Source: Tritrichomonas musculus (taxonomy: Eukaryota; Parabasalia; Tritrichomonadida; Tritrichomonadidae). Taken from it: a stretch of 64,000 bases of DNA. Positions 21,873-31,513 of this stretch are shown here, piece after piece. Location: contig JAPFFF010000014.1 in assembly GCA_039105265.1 (NCBI GenBank), positions 992,001 to 1,056,000 on the forward strand, given 5' to 3'. Under the pieces are notes generated by a model that was not told the DNA's origin, did not search any database, and worked only from the letters and a program-made list of their open reading frames with translations. Position 1 is the stretch's first letter; each line of letters starts with the position of its first letter. A program made the position numbers and the translations under genes.

Positions 21873-21931
21873 TAAACAACATCTTCTACTTATTTCTTTT
21901 ATTTGTTTTTTAAATGACAAGTGGTATAGTT

Positions 21932-22159
21932 AGAAATCATTGAATTCTTGTTTTACTATCAGAAATCATTGAATTCTTGTTTTACTGTCGAAATCATTGA
22001 ATTCTTGTTTTACTATCAGAAATCATTGAATTATTGTTCACATTAAAAAATCATTGAATTTTTGTCTTAATGTTCAAAATCATTAAATTCTTCTATTAAT
22101 GTTTAAATCATCAAGTTCTTGTTTTACTGTTAAGAATCATTGAATTTCGGTTTGCTATC
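21932..22159. repeat. 28-29 bp minisatellite, about eight copies
   Basis: Tandem units of the type AGAAATCATTGAATTCTTG followed by TTTTACTATC. The first copies are at 21932-21960, 21961-21989, 21990-22017 and 22018-22045. Three more diverged copies follow, and a last at about 22131-22159 merges into the stop codon of the minus-strand MULE frame. The first three copies are nearly identical and the later ones have drifted, so expansion proceeded at the left end. There are no spacers, so this is not a CRISPR array. Confidence 0.9.
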
Positions 22160-22898
22160 AAATTTTTTTTTGCTTTTCTCTTTCTTTCTTCATTTTCAGT
22201 TTTGTAAAATAATCAATACCATCTATTATCAAATTCACTAATGTTACTTTTTTACAATTAATGTAAAAAGAACAATCATCATTGTTGAAATTTTCTTCAA
22301 CATATTCACTTATTTCTTCCTTTGAATTTTTACCCATATAATAACTGAAATATTTTATTAATGACTTTGTATATTTTTTTTCAAATGGTTCATCGTCAAA
22401 TTCTATCAAATTATATTCAACTTCCAATTTTTTCCATTGTTGCTCAAAACTAAAAATCAATTCATTTGGTAAAGGAAACGTGCAGCCTAAATAACACCGA
22501 TGAGAACAAGGTATATTAACATTGATTATGGAGCTCACAAGCTTGTTCTCGCCGCATTCACAGTGATCAATTGTGGTTTTATAAAAGGCGATCATTGATT
22601 CCATTTCACGTTGTGATGTAGATTGAGCTTTTTCAAGAGTGATATGTTTAGTAAAATAAAAGTTGTGTCTATACATTTGATTAAGCGATTGGTTTTTAAA
22701 TGATAAGGAACGAATAATTCTAAACAATGACATCCAAAAATTGTTTCTGCGAGGCATCTTTTTGTTAAGATGTCCATGAGTACTTTCATGGCTGTTTGTA
22801 GTTGTGGGCATCTTAAATGGAATTCGTTTAAGCAATGACACTTTTGTCCACTCAATTTCATTTGAAATGTATAATTTGTAGTTTTTATCGAAACTCAT
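22158..22898 (-). pseudogene. MULE transposase C-terminal part
   Basis: A 246-residue frame that begins abruptly (an in-frame stop lies four codons before its ATG) and reads the C-terminal part of a MULE transposase. RIPFKMPTTTNSHESTHGHL carries the catalytic Glu, MPRRNNFWMSLFRIIR follows, and a possible zinc-binding cluster CECGENK...IPCSHRCYLGC lies near residues 112-140. The first two catalytic Asp residues are absent. The family motif (T)TN-x-x-E-S-x-H-G-H-L-N is well known from trichomonad MULEs. The missing N-terminal part is present on the same strand at 28.2-29.5 kb, so this may be half of a split element. Its stop codon overlaps the minisatellite. Confidence 0.75.
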
Positions 22899-23240
22899 TC
22901 CAATGTTATTTAAATATTTCTTGATTTTATTTAAATATTTTTAGAGGAGATGCAAATTGAAAGTAATCGTTTTTGATGAATTTTGTTCATATCATTAGAA
23001 ACCTATCGAATCGAATAACACAAATATTTATTTGAAATTGTCATAAATATGCCATATGTGGAAAAAATGAAGTGACAAATTCAACTTTTTAAAATCTCAA
23101 TCTTGGGATCTAGTAATGATAGATGCTTGCTGTTTGCAAAATTAGTATTGTTTTATTCATGATATTTTTTTATAATGTTCAATTTAAAATAATGTTTAAC
23201 ACATTATAGAGAAATAAAAAAACCGTTCTTTTTTTGAGAA
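22899..23240. other. AT-rich DNA between MULE piece and foldback structure
   Basis: No reading frame or repeat was recognised in this short AT-rich stretch. It may contain the junction of whatever separated the two MULE pieces. Confidence 0.4.
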
Positions 23241-24683
23241 AGGTATGGAAACTCTTTTTCAATTCAATTTTATTTTATGCAAAAAAAGCTCGAATATTGA
23301 TCATTTTTTATTAAAAATTAGTCCATTGTCATGTATATAATATTTGTAGAATAATGATAAAATCAAAAAAATATAATTTTAATTTTATTACTGAAAAACA
23401 AGAAAAAAATGAAATCCAAAAATTGGCAATTTTTGAACAACGGAAAAAACCTCATCAAAGTTTAATTCATGTCTAATATTGTTTTATCATATTATTAACA
23501 TATTTAAAAATAGCATGAAAGTGCTTAATTCAAATCTCATAAAATGCATAATGAGAAAAAAATGTTTTTTTAAGAAAAAATCAATTTAAAGATGAATGAG
23601 TCGACAAAAGTTTTTAGTTATTTTATATGTTCTTCATTTTTTTATTTATTAGAAAATAAAATAAAAAAAAGGCCATGTTTTTCGAGTGGATTTGGAGATC
23701 TTATATGATGTTATCAATTTTTTGTATAGTTCATATCATTGATGATATGAATTTTATTATTGACCAATAAAGATGAAAATTTTTTGACCAAAAAGGTTAA
23801 TTTATTTTTTTTATAGTATTTCTTCCAAAGACACAAATAAACTCAACAAAATAACTAAATAAGAGTAGTTTACAAAACAATTCTTAGTTATATCCCAGCG
23901 CATCGTGGAAAAGTAAACCATGCAAAGATAATTATTTTATAATGTCTTTTCCTAAAGCTCAAACAAATTCAAAAAACTCACCAAATAAGATTGTTTTACA
24001 AAATAATTCTTTTATTAATTCCAGTGTGTTTTATTTTCCTTATAAACAAATAAATTATCGATAGTTTTTTCATCTGCCAACTATGTGCTGGAATTTGTAC
24101 GATAGTTATTTTGTAAATCGCTTTTATTTAGTAAATTTGGCGAATTTGCTTGAGTTTTAGGAAAAAATATTAAAAATGAATAATCTTTGCTTGGTTTGCT
24201 TATCCATGATGTATAATCAACAATAAAAATGGAAAAAGTGATTTGAACGAATTGGGAATAGAATTTTTGATATCAATATGAAGAAAATTAGAAAACAATT
24301 TCAAGCATAAACTCATAATTTTCAAAATTTTGAAATTCGCCTTTTAGGTAAAAAAATATTCGCCTTTTAGGTTAAAATAATTCATATCACTTGTGATATA
24401 AATATAAAAAATGATAAATTTCGAGTTCTTCCTCATGAAATATAAATTACTTATATAATTATATTTAAAAATAATATAATTAAAAAAATAAAAAAAAATT
24501 GTTTTTTGAATTAGGATAACCAGATTAGGATTCAATTTTTTTCAAAAAAATAATTTATTTTTATCTTAAATTCCTCTCGAAAAATATGTCTTTTTTATAT
24601 TATATTTATCATTAATGCTGTCATTTAAAAATTATATTTTGAAAGAAAAATGATCTGTCGAGTGGATAGAAGTTTCCATACCT
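23241..24683. repeat. Foldback-type structure with long degenerate inverted arms
   Basis: AGGTATGGAAACT at 23241-23253 is matched by its complement at 24671-24683. Inside, a unit of about 120 bp at 23900-24022 is repeated in inverted orientation at 24090-24211. Both contain CAAAGATAAT/ATTATCTTTG-type, TTTTCCTAAAGCTCAAAC-like and TTTTACAAAATAA-like blocks. A further partial direct copy lies at 23818-23899. Intermediate segments also correspond (TTCATATCATTGATGATATG near 23728 against a copy near 24370). The whole could fold into one long imperfect stem. It encodes nothing I can recognise. A non-autonomous foldback or MITE-like element is the best reading. Confidence 0.7.
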
Positions 24684-24885
24684 TTTTTTTGAGACATAAA
24701 ATAAATAAAAAAAAAATTACCGATCACCCGGTATCGAGATATTTTGAATTTAAAAAATATAATAAGTGTCTATTATAAATATAATGTAAAAATATGGTTT
24801 CTGATAAAAGGTGTAAAATTTTAATCAAAATAAATTTTCAAATTTTCCATTTTTTTGCATTATAGAAATGAAAAGTGCTTTTAAT

Positions 24886-25737
24886 TTCAATATTCGATAG
24901 ACTTTAAAATGGACTATTTTGGATACTTTTTACAATAACCGTTTTTCAAATGGACTATTTTGGATACCTTTTACAACATTCAATTTTTTCAATAAGATGC
25001 TACAAAAATGAAGAAGCCTATAGAAAGAATATAAGATATGATTTTTATTAAAACATGAATATTTTATAATTAATAATAGCTCATTTAAAATATGCTTGTG
25101 AAATTTGCTATATTAGTATTTGGATAAAATTTTGCAACTTGTGATCATACATTAAATAATTTGTATATTATTGAAAACCAATTGCTTTAATGCTATCAAA
25201 AAGAAAATAATATTCTTGTAAAATAGTAAATAAAATCATCATTGTTGTAAATGTTTAAAAAATTCAATTATATCAGTAAAAATGAATTATCAAAAATGTA
25301 TATAAACTTTTATTGAATACATTTAAATGCATAAACAGTTGGACTTTTGAAGATTCTTATTGAATTTGTCATTATTCCTTTCATATTTTTTGGTAAAAAA
25401 ATAAAAGAATTCTGATAACACTAAAATGAGAATTATTTGGAGTGGCAATAAACTTTGTAAACATCTGTAGCATAAAAAAGCTTTGCGCGAAGTTCGTTTG
25501 CTTTTAATAAAGATATCTTTGGGGATCAGAAGAAAACATGTGAAATGAAATAATAATTGAATCATTATTTGGCCATTCGTTTATTGTTTTTTAAAAAATT
25601 CAATTTCAATTTAGCCATTCTTTATTGTTTTATTTTGAAAATTAATTTGGTTGTTTTATAATAACTTTTTGAATGTTTAAAAAGCCGTTGTAAAAAGTAT
25701 CCAAAATAGTCCATTTTGAAGTCTATCCAATATTCAA
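24886..25737. repeat. Element of about 850 bp with 50-bp terminal inverted repeats
   Basis: The left arm (24886-24939: CAATATTCGATAGACTT, then TGGACTATTTTGGATAC) is matched in reverse complement by 25682-25737, with few mismatches over about 50 bp. The block AAATGGACTATTTTGGATAC is repeated directly at about 24947, so the left end has a partial duplication. No coding frame of interest lies between. The layout is that of a non-autonomous DNA element. Target duplications were not clear, so the superfamily is unassigned. Confidence 0.7.
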
Positions 25738-26275
25738 ACAAGTAAAAAATAATTTTAACTGAAAAAGTAAAATCATTAAAATGTGTTTTTTAATAATTGT
25801 CAGTCTTAATATATGAAGATAAGGGATATTAAGAACTACTGCCCAATTATTTGAAAAATTCACTATTTTATGTTATTTTCAAGAAGTTTCATTTTTCTTT
25901 TGATATATATATTTATTATATAAATCAAATATATCATTAAACAATTAAATTGATCATTCTTTTATTTTTTTGATTGTTATATTTCAAGATATAAAAGGAA
26001 AATGAGGTAAAAATACGTTAATTACAAAATAAAAAATACGTTAAGAGAAACTAATTTCAAATAAGACATTTCTGCTGAAGGTTTTGAGGAAAAAGTGACA
26101 TATGTGTGTTTACTTTTATTTTTATAATTATAGAGAATTTAATATTAAACATTCCCTCCTATAGTTTTAATATATTTGCTAAATTAATTTTTTATTTAGT
26201 TTGAATTGAAATAATATATATATATTGAAATCTTTGAATAGCTTATTGTTTTTTTCATTATTCGTAAATAGGTAA
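25738..26275. other. AT-rich DNA upstream of transposase-like gene
   Basis: No gene seen. A short repeated phrase, AAAATACGTTAA, occurs twice at about 26010-26043. It otherwise consists of AT-rich sequence leading to the start of the transposase-like frame. Confidence 0.4.
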
Positions 26276-27857
26276 ATGCAGAAAAAAAGTGAAGATCTTT
26301 CCCCAAATAAGCAAAAAGAATTAAAAAAGCAGCTTAAAAAATCTAGAAATAGACTCCCAACTTTGGAAGAAGAAGTATCTCAAATAGATTTTCTCAAAAA
26401 TGGAAAAGAAGAGTATGAAGAGTATGCTGAAGAACAATTAGCTAAGCACCGAGTTAATTTAATTAAAAATAAAGTTTTATATCTATACAAAAAAAAAAAA
26501 AAAAAAAAGAGAACTATGTCAAAGATGCAAATACTTAGAGGAACAATTAGAAAAAATGGAATACGATACGTATAATAAAGAATCAAAAAAACTGTTAGAG
26601 GTTTCTCTTGAAATAAATTCTATTTCACCAGAGAGTTATTCACTACTTTCTGAAAAATTAAATTTCCCTTCCAAGTCAAAAATTGATCGTTTATGTAATG
26701 AATTGACAAAAAATATTCCAGATTTATTGAGAAATATTGAAAAAGTTCCTGATATTGTTAATTTATGGAGAGAAAAATGTAATATTTCTAAGTCTCAAAC
26801 CATTTATGCTTGTCTTTCGGTTGATGCTATTTACTTCACACCAAATGTTATACTAGATGAAAAATCTATTTTTGATGGCTTAATTTTTAAACAAGATGAA
26901 GAAATTCTTATTTCAAAGAATGTATTTAAACTTTTTTTAGAAAAACCTAACGAATTTAAAAATTTTTTGAGTTTAAACTCCAATAACATTATTAAGGTTG
27001 CATTTGTTTTTCAAGTGCAGCCTTATGTTGATCAATTTCCAACATTTATTGTTTATGTAAAAGCTGCTTGCAACGGCAAAGCTAACGATGAAATAATTGA
27101 ATGTTTAAATATGATTAAAGATTATCTCAAAAACAGAAATATTACAGTTTTAAATTTTGTCTTTGATGGCGATAATGGTTATAAAAATTTTCATGAAAAC
27201 TTTTTTTTATCATACATTAAATCAATAATAAAAAACAATATTATTTCATTCTCAAGAACAAGATTATTTAAAATTTCATCAGATTTTTTACATATTATAA
27301 AAAGACTTAGATATCGTTTGTTTTGGGCTGATATTTTTGCAGGTTTTACTTTGTCAGAAAATTTTTTCAACATAGACAAACTTAAGAAATTATTTCCAAA
27401 ATTAGCAGATGTTATTTGGTCAGATGAACCTATAACGAAAATGCATGAAACTTTGGCATTAGTATTATTTAGTCCACAAAATCTCTTGTTTTTATTAGAA
27501 CATAAACATTTCACAGAAGCAGCTTATTGGATGCCGATTTCTCTTTGTATTTTTGCATTCGATGGAAATAAAGTAGGATATGATAATAGATCTTTTTTAT
27601 TAGAAATATCTTTTTGGATGTTAGTTTTCTATTACGAGCAAAAAAATAAGAGTCAAAAAATGGAATTAAATGAAACAAAAAGAAATGGGAAAAAATTACA
27701 GTTTTATTCACAACAACTATTAATTGAATTTTTGAATACAATATATACAAATATTCAATTGATGCATCAACTCAAAAAGTTCAAATTCTCTCGTGCATCA
27801 ACAGATCCACTTGAACATAAGTTTGGTTGCTGTAGAAAAAGTATGAACATACTTTGA
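26276..27857 (+). pseudogene. P-element/THAP9-like transposase, frame broken at poly-A
   Basis: Two overlapping frames. A 99-codon N-terminal frame (26276-26575) is Lys/Glu-rich coiled coil. A 433-codon frame (opening upstream of the ATG at 26556) reads on from a CQRCKYLEEQLEK segment. They are separated by a run of about 20 A at 26489-26508 that changes frame. The long frame has spaced acidic motifs: SVDAIYF near residue 88, FDGDNGYKNFHENFF near 203, and STDPLEHKFGCCRKS near the end. The last resembles the QDxLExFFGxIR block of P-element-type transposases. Similar multicopy proteins occur in trichomonads. The C-terminus looks short. The frame change could be real or a homopolymer reading error. 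Confidence 0.55.
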
Positions 27858-28200
27858 CCTTTTTCAATCATTTCTATTCAATTCGAAAACTTTTTATGAT
27901 AAAAAAAGAGTTGATTTTTTTATGATTTAATTCCAAAAAACAAGTCAAAACAAGTTCATATATGAATATTATAATAAATAAGATTGAGAGGATTTTGTCC
28001 GAAAAGTGTAAAGTTTCTCAATATATCAAAAATTTTATAATTTGTTAATATTTCAAAAATTACTAAAATTTATATGAATTTATAGTATAATTTCGTTAAA
28101 TTCATATGAAATGCTTATATATTTTCGATATAATGCTGCTATCTTAAAAAGATGCCGAAATCACATCATATATTAATCTTTTTTTTTCAAGAAATTGAAG
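27858..28200. other. AT-rich DNA between transposase-like gene and MULE piece
   Basis: No frame or repeat of note. The segment lies between the end of the P-like transposase and the minus-strand MULE N-terminal piece. Confidence 0.4.
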
Positions 28201-29530
28201 GATTAAATTTTGTTATAAAATATGAATTTCGATTACTATTCCAATAAAAAGTAAACAGACAAAGTATTAAGCCAAATGCTTCAGCAAATTTGTTTTTCAT
28301 CTCCTCTATATTTTTTATCTTTAATTTTTTTCAATTTGTTTGTTATTACTTTTGTTTGCTCTAAATCTTTTGGTGAGCTTGATTTCACTAGAAGACCAAT
28401 TTCATATGCAAAAGGCTTGTATTTCAAAGAGCCAAGAAAATGGCGAATACAATAAAAATGAATCATGCCAAAATCGGTACATACTCCTTTTAAAGCTGAA
28501 CCGAGATCACCCTCGGTTGGAATTTCAGAAATATCAATTCAGGTTTTTAATCGTAATACAGTAAATAAGATTTCATGCAATGCTTTATTTTCTGTAGGTC
28601 CGAAACTAAAACCCATTGGAATTCCAAGATTAAATGAACTGAGCATTAATATTGAAGTCAAATAATTCGGCATTAAATTGAATGATGTATCCATCAACGT
28701 TCCATTTATTTTATCTTTGTTAGTAAAATATAAAGATTGAGTAGTTGGCATTATATAACATCCACTTAAATATAATGTTCTGATTCTTCATATTTTATAG
28801 ATGCTAATTTTTTTTGTTTCGTTTTTGGATATACATTTTACATTAAGTATCCATTTACTTCTTTTTTTAACGACTCAAAATTATGTATAATATTTTTTTC
28901 AGTTAAAACAAATAATTCTCTATATTCTAAAAGCAATCTTGTATCTTCGTTGGATTGTATTCGAATTTTAGAAATTTTCCTTGCAAAGAAATCAAACACA
29001 AATGAAAAATTGCTAACAATTCTGAAAATAATTGGCGAATGATCGTATAATGATCTTGTACTTTTTTTTAATGAATGAAATGTTATTTCATAATATTCGT
29101 GAATTTGTTCTTTTTCTTTCTCATTTGACCTTATCTTTTTCCCTTTTCGTAAATTTGAATTAAATTTTTTTGTTTCCATAAACCGCACATTATAAAAGCC
29201 AAACTTGTTATGACTTGAATTGTATCATCGATAAAAATTTTTACTTGAACTTTATAATTTTTCCTCGATTTATGCACAAATCTGAATTCAATAATTTCAT
29301 TATCTTCTAATTTTGATCTTGCTAAAATACAAGCATTTTGTGGATTTTTTGTAAAATATTCTAATTCGTTTAAAAAAGATTTTAAAAGAGTATAATTCCA
29401 TGGAACATCATTTTCAGGAAAAACTTGATAAAATTTTTTATTTTAGGCCGTGGTCCAACAAAAACGTCAGGAAAACAATACTCTGTATGAAAAGATAAAG
29501 ACTCTGTACTCTCTAAATCCATTTTTTTAA
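28200..29530 (-). pseudogene. MULE transposase N-terminal and middle part
   Basis: Minus-strand pieces in shifting frames start at MDLESTESLSFHTEYCFPD (ATG near 29523). They run through MPTTQSLYFTNKDKINGTLMDTSFNLMP, with the first catalytic Asp near 28690, and SFGPTENKALHEIL. EGDLGSALKGVCTDFGMIHF follows, with the second Asp region near 28490, then FYCIRHFLGSLKYKPFAYEIG. At least two frame changes and some stops are present. The catalytic Glu part is missing here but occurs on the same strand at 22.2-22.9 kb. The order and strand fit one ancestral MULE interrupted by about 5 kb of later insertions. Confidence 0.7.
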
Positions 29531-29549
29531 TAGATGACCAAAGATAAAT

Positions 29550-30454
29550 AGAGGTGAGGCTGCGAAAATTTTTGGTATTTTTTAATAATATTAATACATA
29601 TTATTTTATTCCAGAATTAAATGCTATTTATGATAATTTCACTAATATTTTTTTCAGATTTTTAGCTATAAATCTATTTTTAAAATTGAATAGCATCTAT
29701 CTTATTATAATTTCAATTTTATCTTAATAAAAAAATTCTATTTACTCAAAATAATAAATAATTTAATTATCAATATTTAATATATAGATGTGAATATAAT
29801 ATTAAAATCTTCGACTAAGAATTATAAATCAAAATAATGATTTTTTATGACTTAACTAACTATCATCTAATTATAAGCATGATTTTTTTGGTAAATTATT
29901 GATAAATATTAAAATAAATACTTATTGTGAGGTTGATACCAAAATAAAAACAAATGAAATTATTTAGATATTTGTGAAGTTTACATCATTAACGTATATA
30001 GAATTATATTCAATATTAAACCTCAATCCTAGCTAAAATTGTAAAAAATTTTTTAAAAATATTTTGATATGTTTGCCAGCACCAGATAAGTTAAGAGATA
30101 AACTATAGTTATCCCTTTGGTCTTTAATATAGAAGAAAATTTCTCTTTAAATTGAAAAATATTTTTTTGAATTTTGACCAAAAACGCATTCATTGAATAG
30201 CTTTCTTATTAAAAAATAGATATCATCTATATACAAATGAAATTTAATGGTTGAAAAGAAAAAATAATGACGAATATATGAATTATGACATTTTGAAATA
30301 TCAATACAATTTCAATTTTTTTTGATTAAATCTGAAAAAAAGTATATGATATGAAAAGGTAACAAAACCATAATACTATATTTTTAATTTATTTTTAATT
30401 TTGTTGATTATTATTCCTAAAAAAGTTCATTTAAAATTTCGCAGTCTCACCTCT
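29550..30454. mobile_element. Non-autonomous hAT-type element, 905 bp
   Basis: Terminal inverted repeats AGAGGTGAGGCTGCGAAAA (left end) and its near complement TTTTCGCAG-like to CTCACCTCT (right end) bound the element. It is flanked by a perfect 8-bp duplication, AGATAAAT, at 29542-29549 and 30455-30462. An 8-bp duplication with short inverted repeats containing AGAGGTG is diagnostic of the hAT superfamily. The interior is AT-rich and has no transposase frame, so it is a MITE-like derivative. The intact duplication indicates a fairly recent insertion. Removing the element restores continuous flanking sequence upstream of the MULE piece. Confidence 0.85.
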
Positions 30455-30570
30455 AGATAAATGAGTATTCAATTTTTAAACGGTCGTTTTGTCGAAAAAA
30501 GTATTATTTGACGATCTTCCAAAAAAAAAAAAAAAAAAAATCGGAAAATAATCGAACCAAATTCTTTATA

Positions 30571-30752
30571 AAAAAATGGGCAGCTCCGGGCAATTGCCCA
30601 AAAAAGTGGAAACGGGCACTGCTTTGCCCAAAAAAACGTAAATAACGGTTTTGTCCCGGCAGCCCATTTTGCCCGTTAATTTGCCCGGGAATGCCCGGAC
30701 AGTACGTTTATTTCGGGCCCATTGCCCGCCTGGTGCCCGTTTCCCATCCCTA
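30571..30752. repeat. GC-rich GGGC/GCCC island, probable hAT-type terminus
   Basis: About 180 bp with dense GGGC and GCCC motifs in both orientations (GGGCAATTGCCC, CGGGCA, TTTGCCCGGG, GGGCCC), in otherwise AT-rich DNA. Read from the right, it begins TAGGGATGGGAAACGGGCACC. This is the CAGGGATGG-like terminus plus GGGC-rich subterminal region seen in many hAT elements. A matching left terminus and target duplication were not identified, so it may be a short MITE or a single broken end. It is preceded by a run of about 20 A near 30521-30540. Confidence 0.55.
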
Positions 30753-30839
30753 ATAATAATTTATTTTGATCTTTCATTTTCTTTTTTAAGTTCTTAATCT
30801 GTGCTATAAAACGAAAATTTAAAAATCTCTTGAATGGTT

Positions 30840-30951
30840 CACTTTTTGAGGGAGAAAAACTCAAAAAGTGAAAGCAATTCAGAGATTTACAAATTCCGCT
30901 CCGGACTTTTTGAGAGCCCAGCTCTCAAAAAGTGCTACGTGGAATTTGTAA
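30840..30951. repeat. Cluster of three hairpins sharing a CTTTTTGAG motif
   Basis: Hairpin A pairs 30840-30850 (CACTTTTTGAG) with 30860-30870. Hairpin B pairs 30905-30917 (ACTTTTTGAGAGC) with 30921-30933 across a 3-nt loop. An outer stem pairs 30887-30897 (TTACAAATTCC) with 30941-30951. The same 9-mer thus appears four times in alternating orientation within 95 bp. Arms are perfect. No terminator function is evident for either flanking frame. Confidence 0.75.
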
Positions 30952-30974
30952 GATATTCAGTTTTCAGAAAGCAT

Positions 30975-31202
30975 CTATAATTTTTTCAAAATAAAATTCA
31001 AATTTGAAAGTTGTAAAAGGTCAACCAAATTGTTCAAAAAAAAGTCTACCAAATTTTTAGAGCATTGCTCCAAGTAATCTGATTTCATTTGCTCATTTTG
31101 TGCAGCAAGTTTAGAATTAAGAATTTTGAGGTGGGGATTTTCATCTAAAGTGGTTCTTAAACAATAAGAATAAACAAAGATGTCTTTTTGTTTCTTATCC
31201 AT
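30975..31202 (-). CDS. Short coiled-coil frame, possible gene fragment
   Basis: A 75-residue frame (MDKKQKDIFVYSYCLRTTL start) with a helical, Leu-rich, probably coiled-coil sequence that stops just before the hairpin cluster. A further coiled-coil-like stretch (FRFIAQIKNLKKKMKDQNK) lies beyond the hairpins at about 30767-30830 on the same strand. A small gene may therefore have been interrupted by the hairpin island. No family was recognised. It may not be expressed. Confidence 0.3.
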   Translation of the reverse strand: MDKKQKDIFVYSYCLRTTLDENPHLKILNSKLAAQNEQMKSDYLEQCSKNLVDFFLNNLVDLLQLSNLNFILKKL

Positions 31203-31513
31203 TGTTTAATAGTTTTCAATTGATTTTAATTCAAATACCAAAATCGAAAAATAACGATTTAAATATCGCTAGAATTATTTTTTTCAGAACATTTATATAT
31301 AGTATATGATATTAAATATATATTATAAATATATATCAACTTTTTAATGTTAAATATTAAAATATAAATAATTCAAAAATAATTTAAAATCTCCTGTTTG
31401 ATGTGATTTTTGTTTGAATTTTGAAAGGGGGATAAAAACGTTAAGGAAGTATGAAAAAGATTCATTTATAAAAATCAACAAACAGAAATTAAAAAACAAT
31501 AGTTGTTAGCAAA
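31203..31513. other. AT-rich spacer left of HPS1-like gene
   Basis: No gene seen. It marks the transition from the transposon-rich tract back to host genes. Confidence 0.4.

Larger units (their letters stand above)
20748..21900. mobile_element. Possible end of a Maverick/Polinton-like element (fossil)
   Basis: From about 20748 the DNA turns GC-richer (CCGCGGGGCCACGC-type stretches) and begins AGTAGTATAT. Three small closely packed genes follow: HNH, an unknown on the opposite strand, and a coiled coil. Tight packing, mixed strands and an HNH gene of a type repeated many times in trichomonads suggest a terminal piece of a large virus-like element. No integrase, polymerase or capsid gene is present here, so the family call is only an inference. 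The right limit is taken before the minisatellite. It may equally be another large DNA transposon. Confidence 0.3.

Noticed and set aside
21932-22159. Regular repeats of 28-29 bp as a CRISPR array
   Set aside because: Units are directly adjacent with no unique spacers, in a eukaryotic setting. It is a minisatellite.
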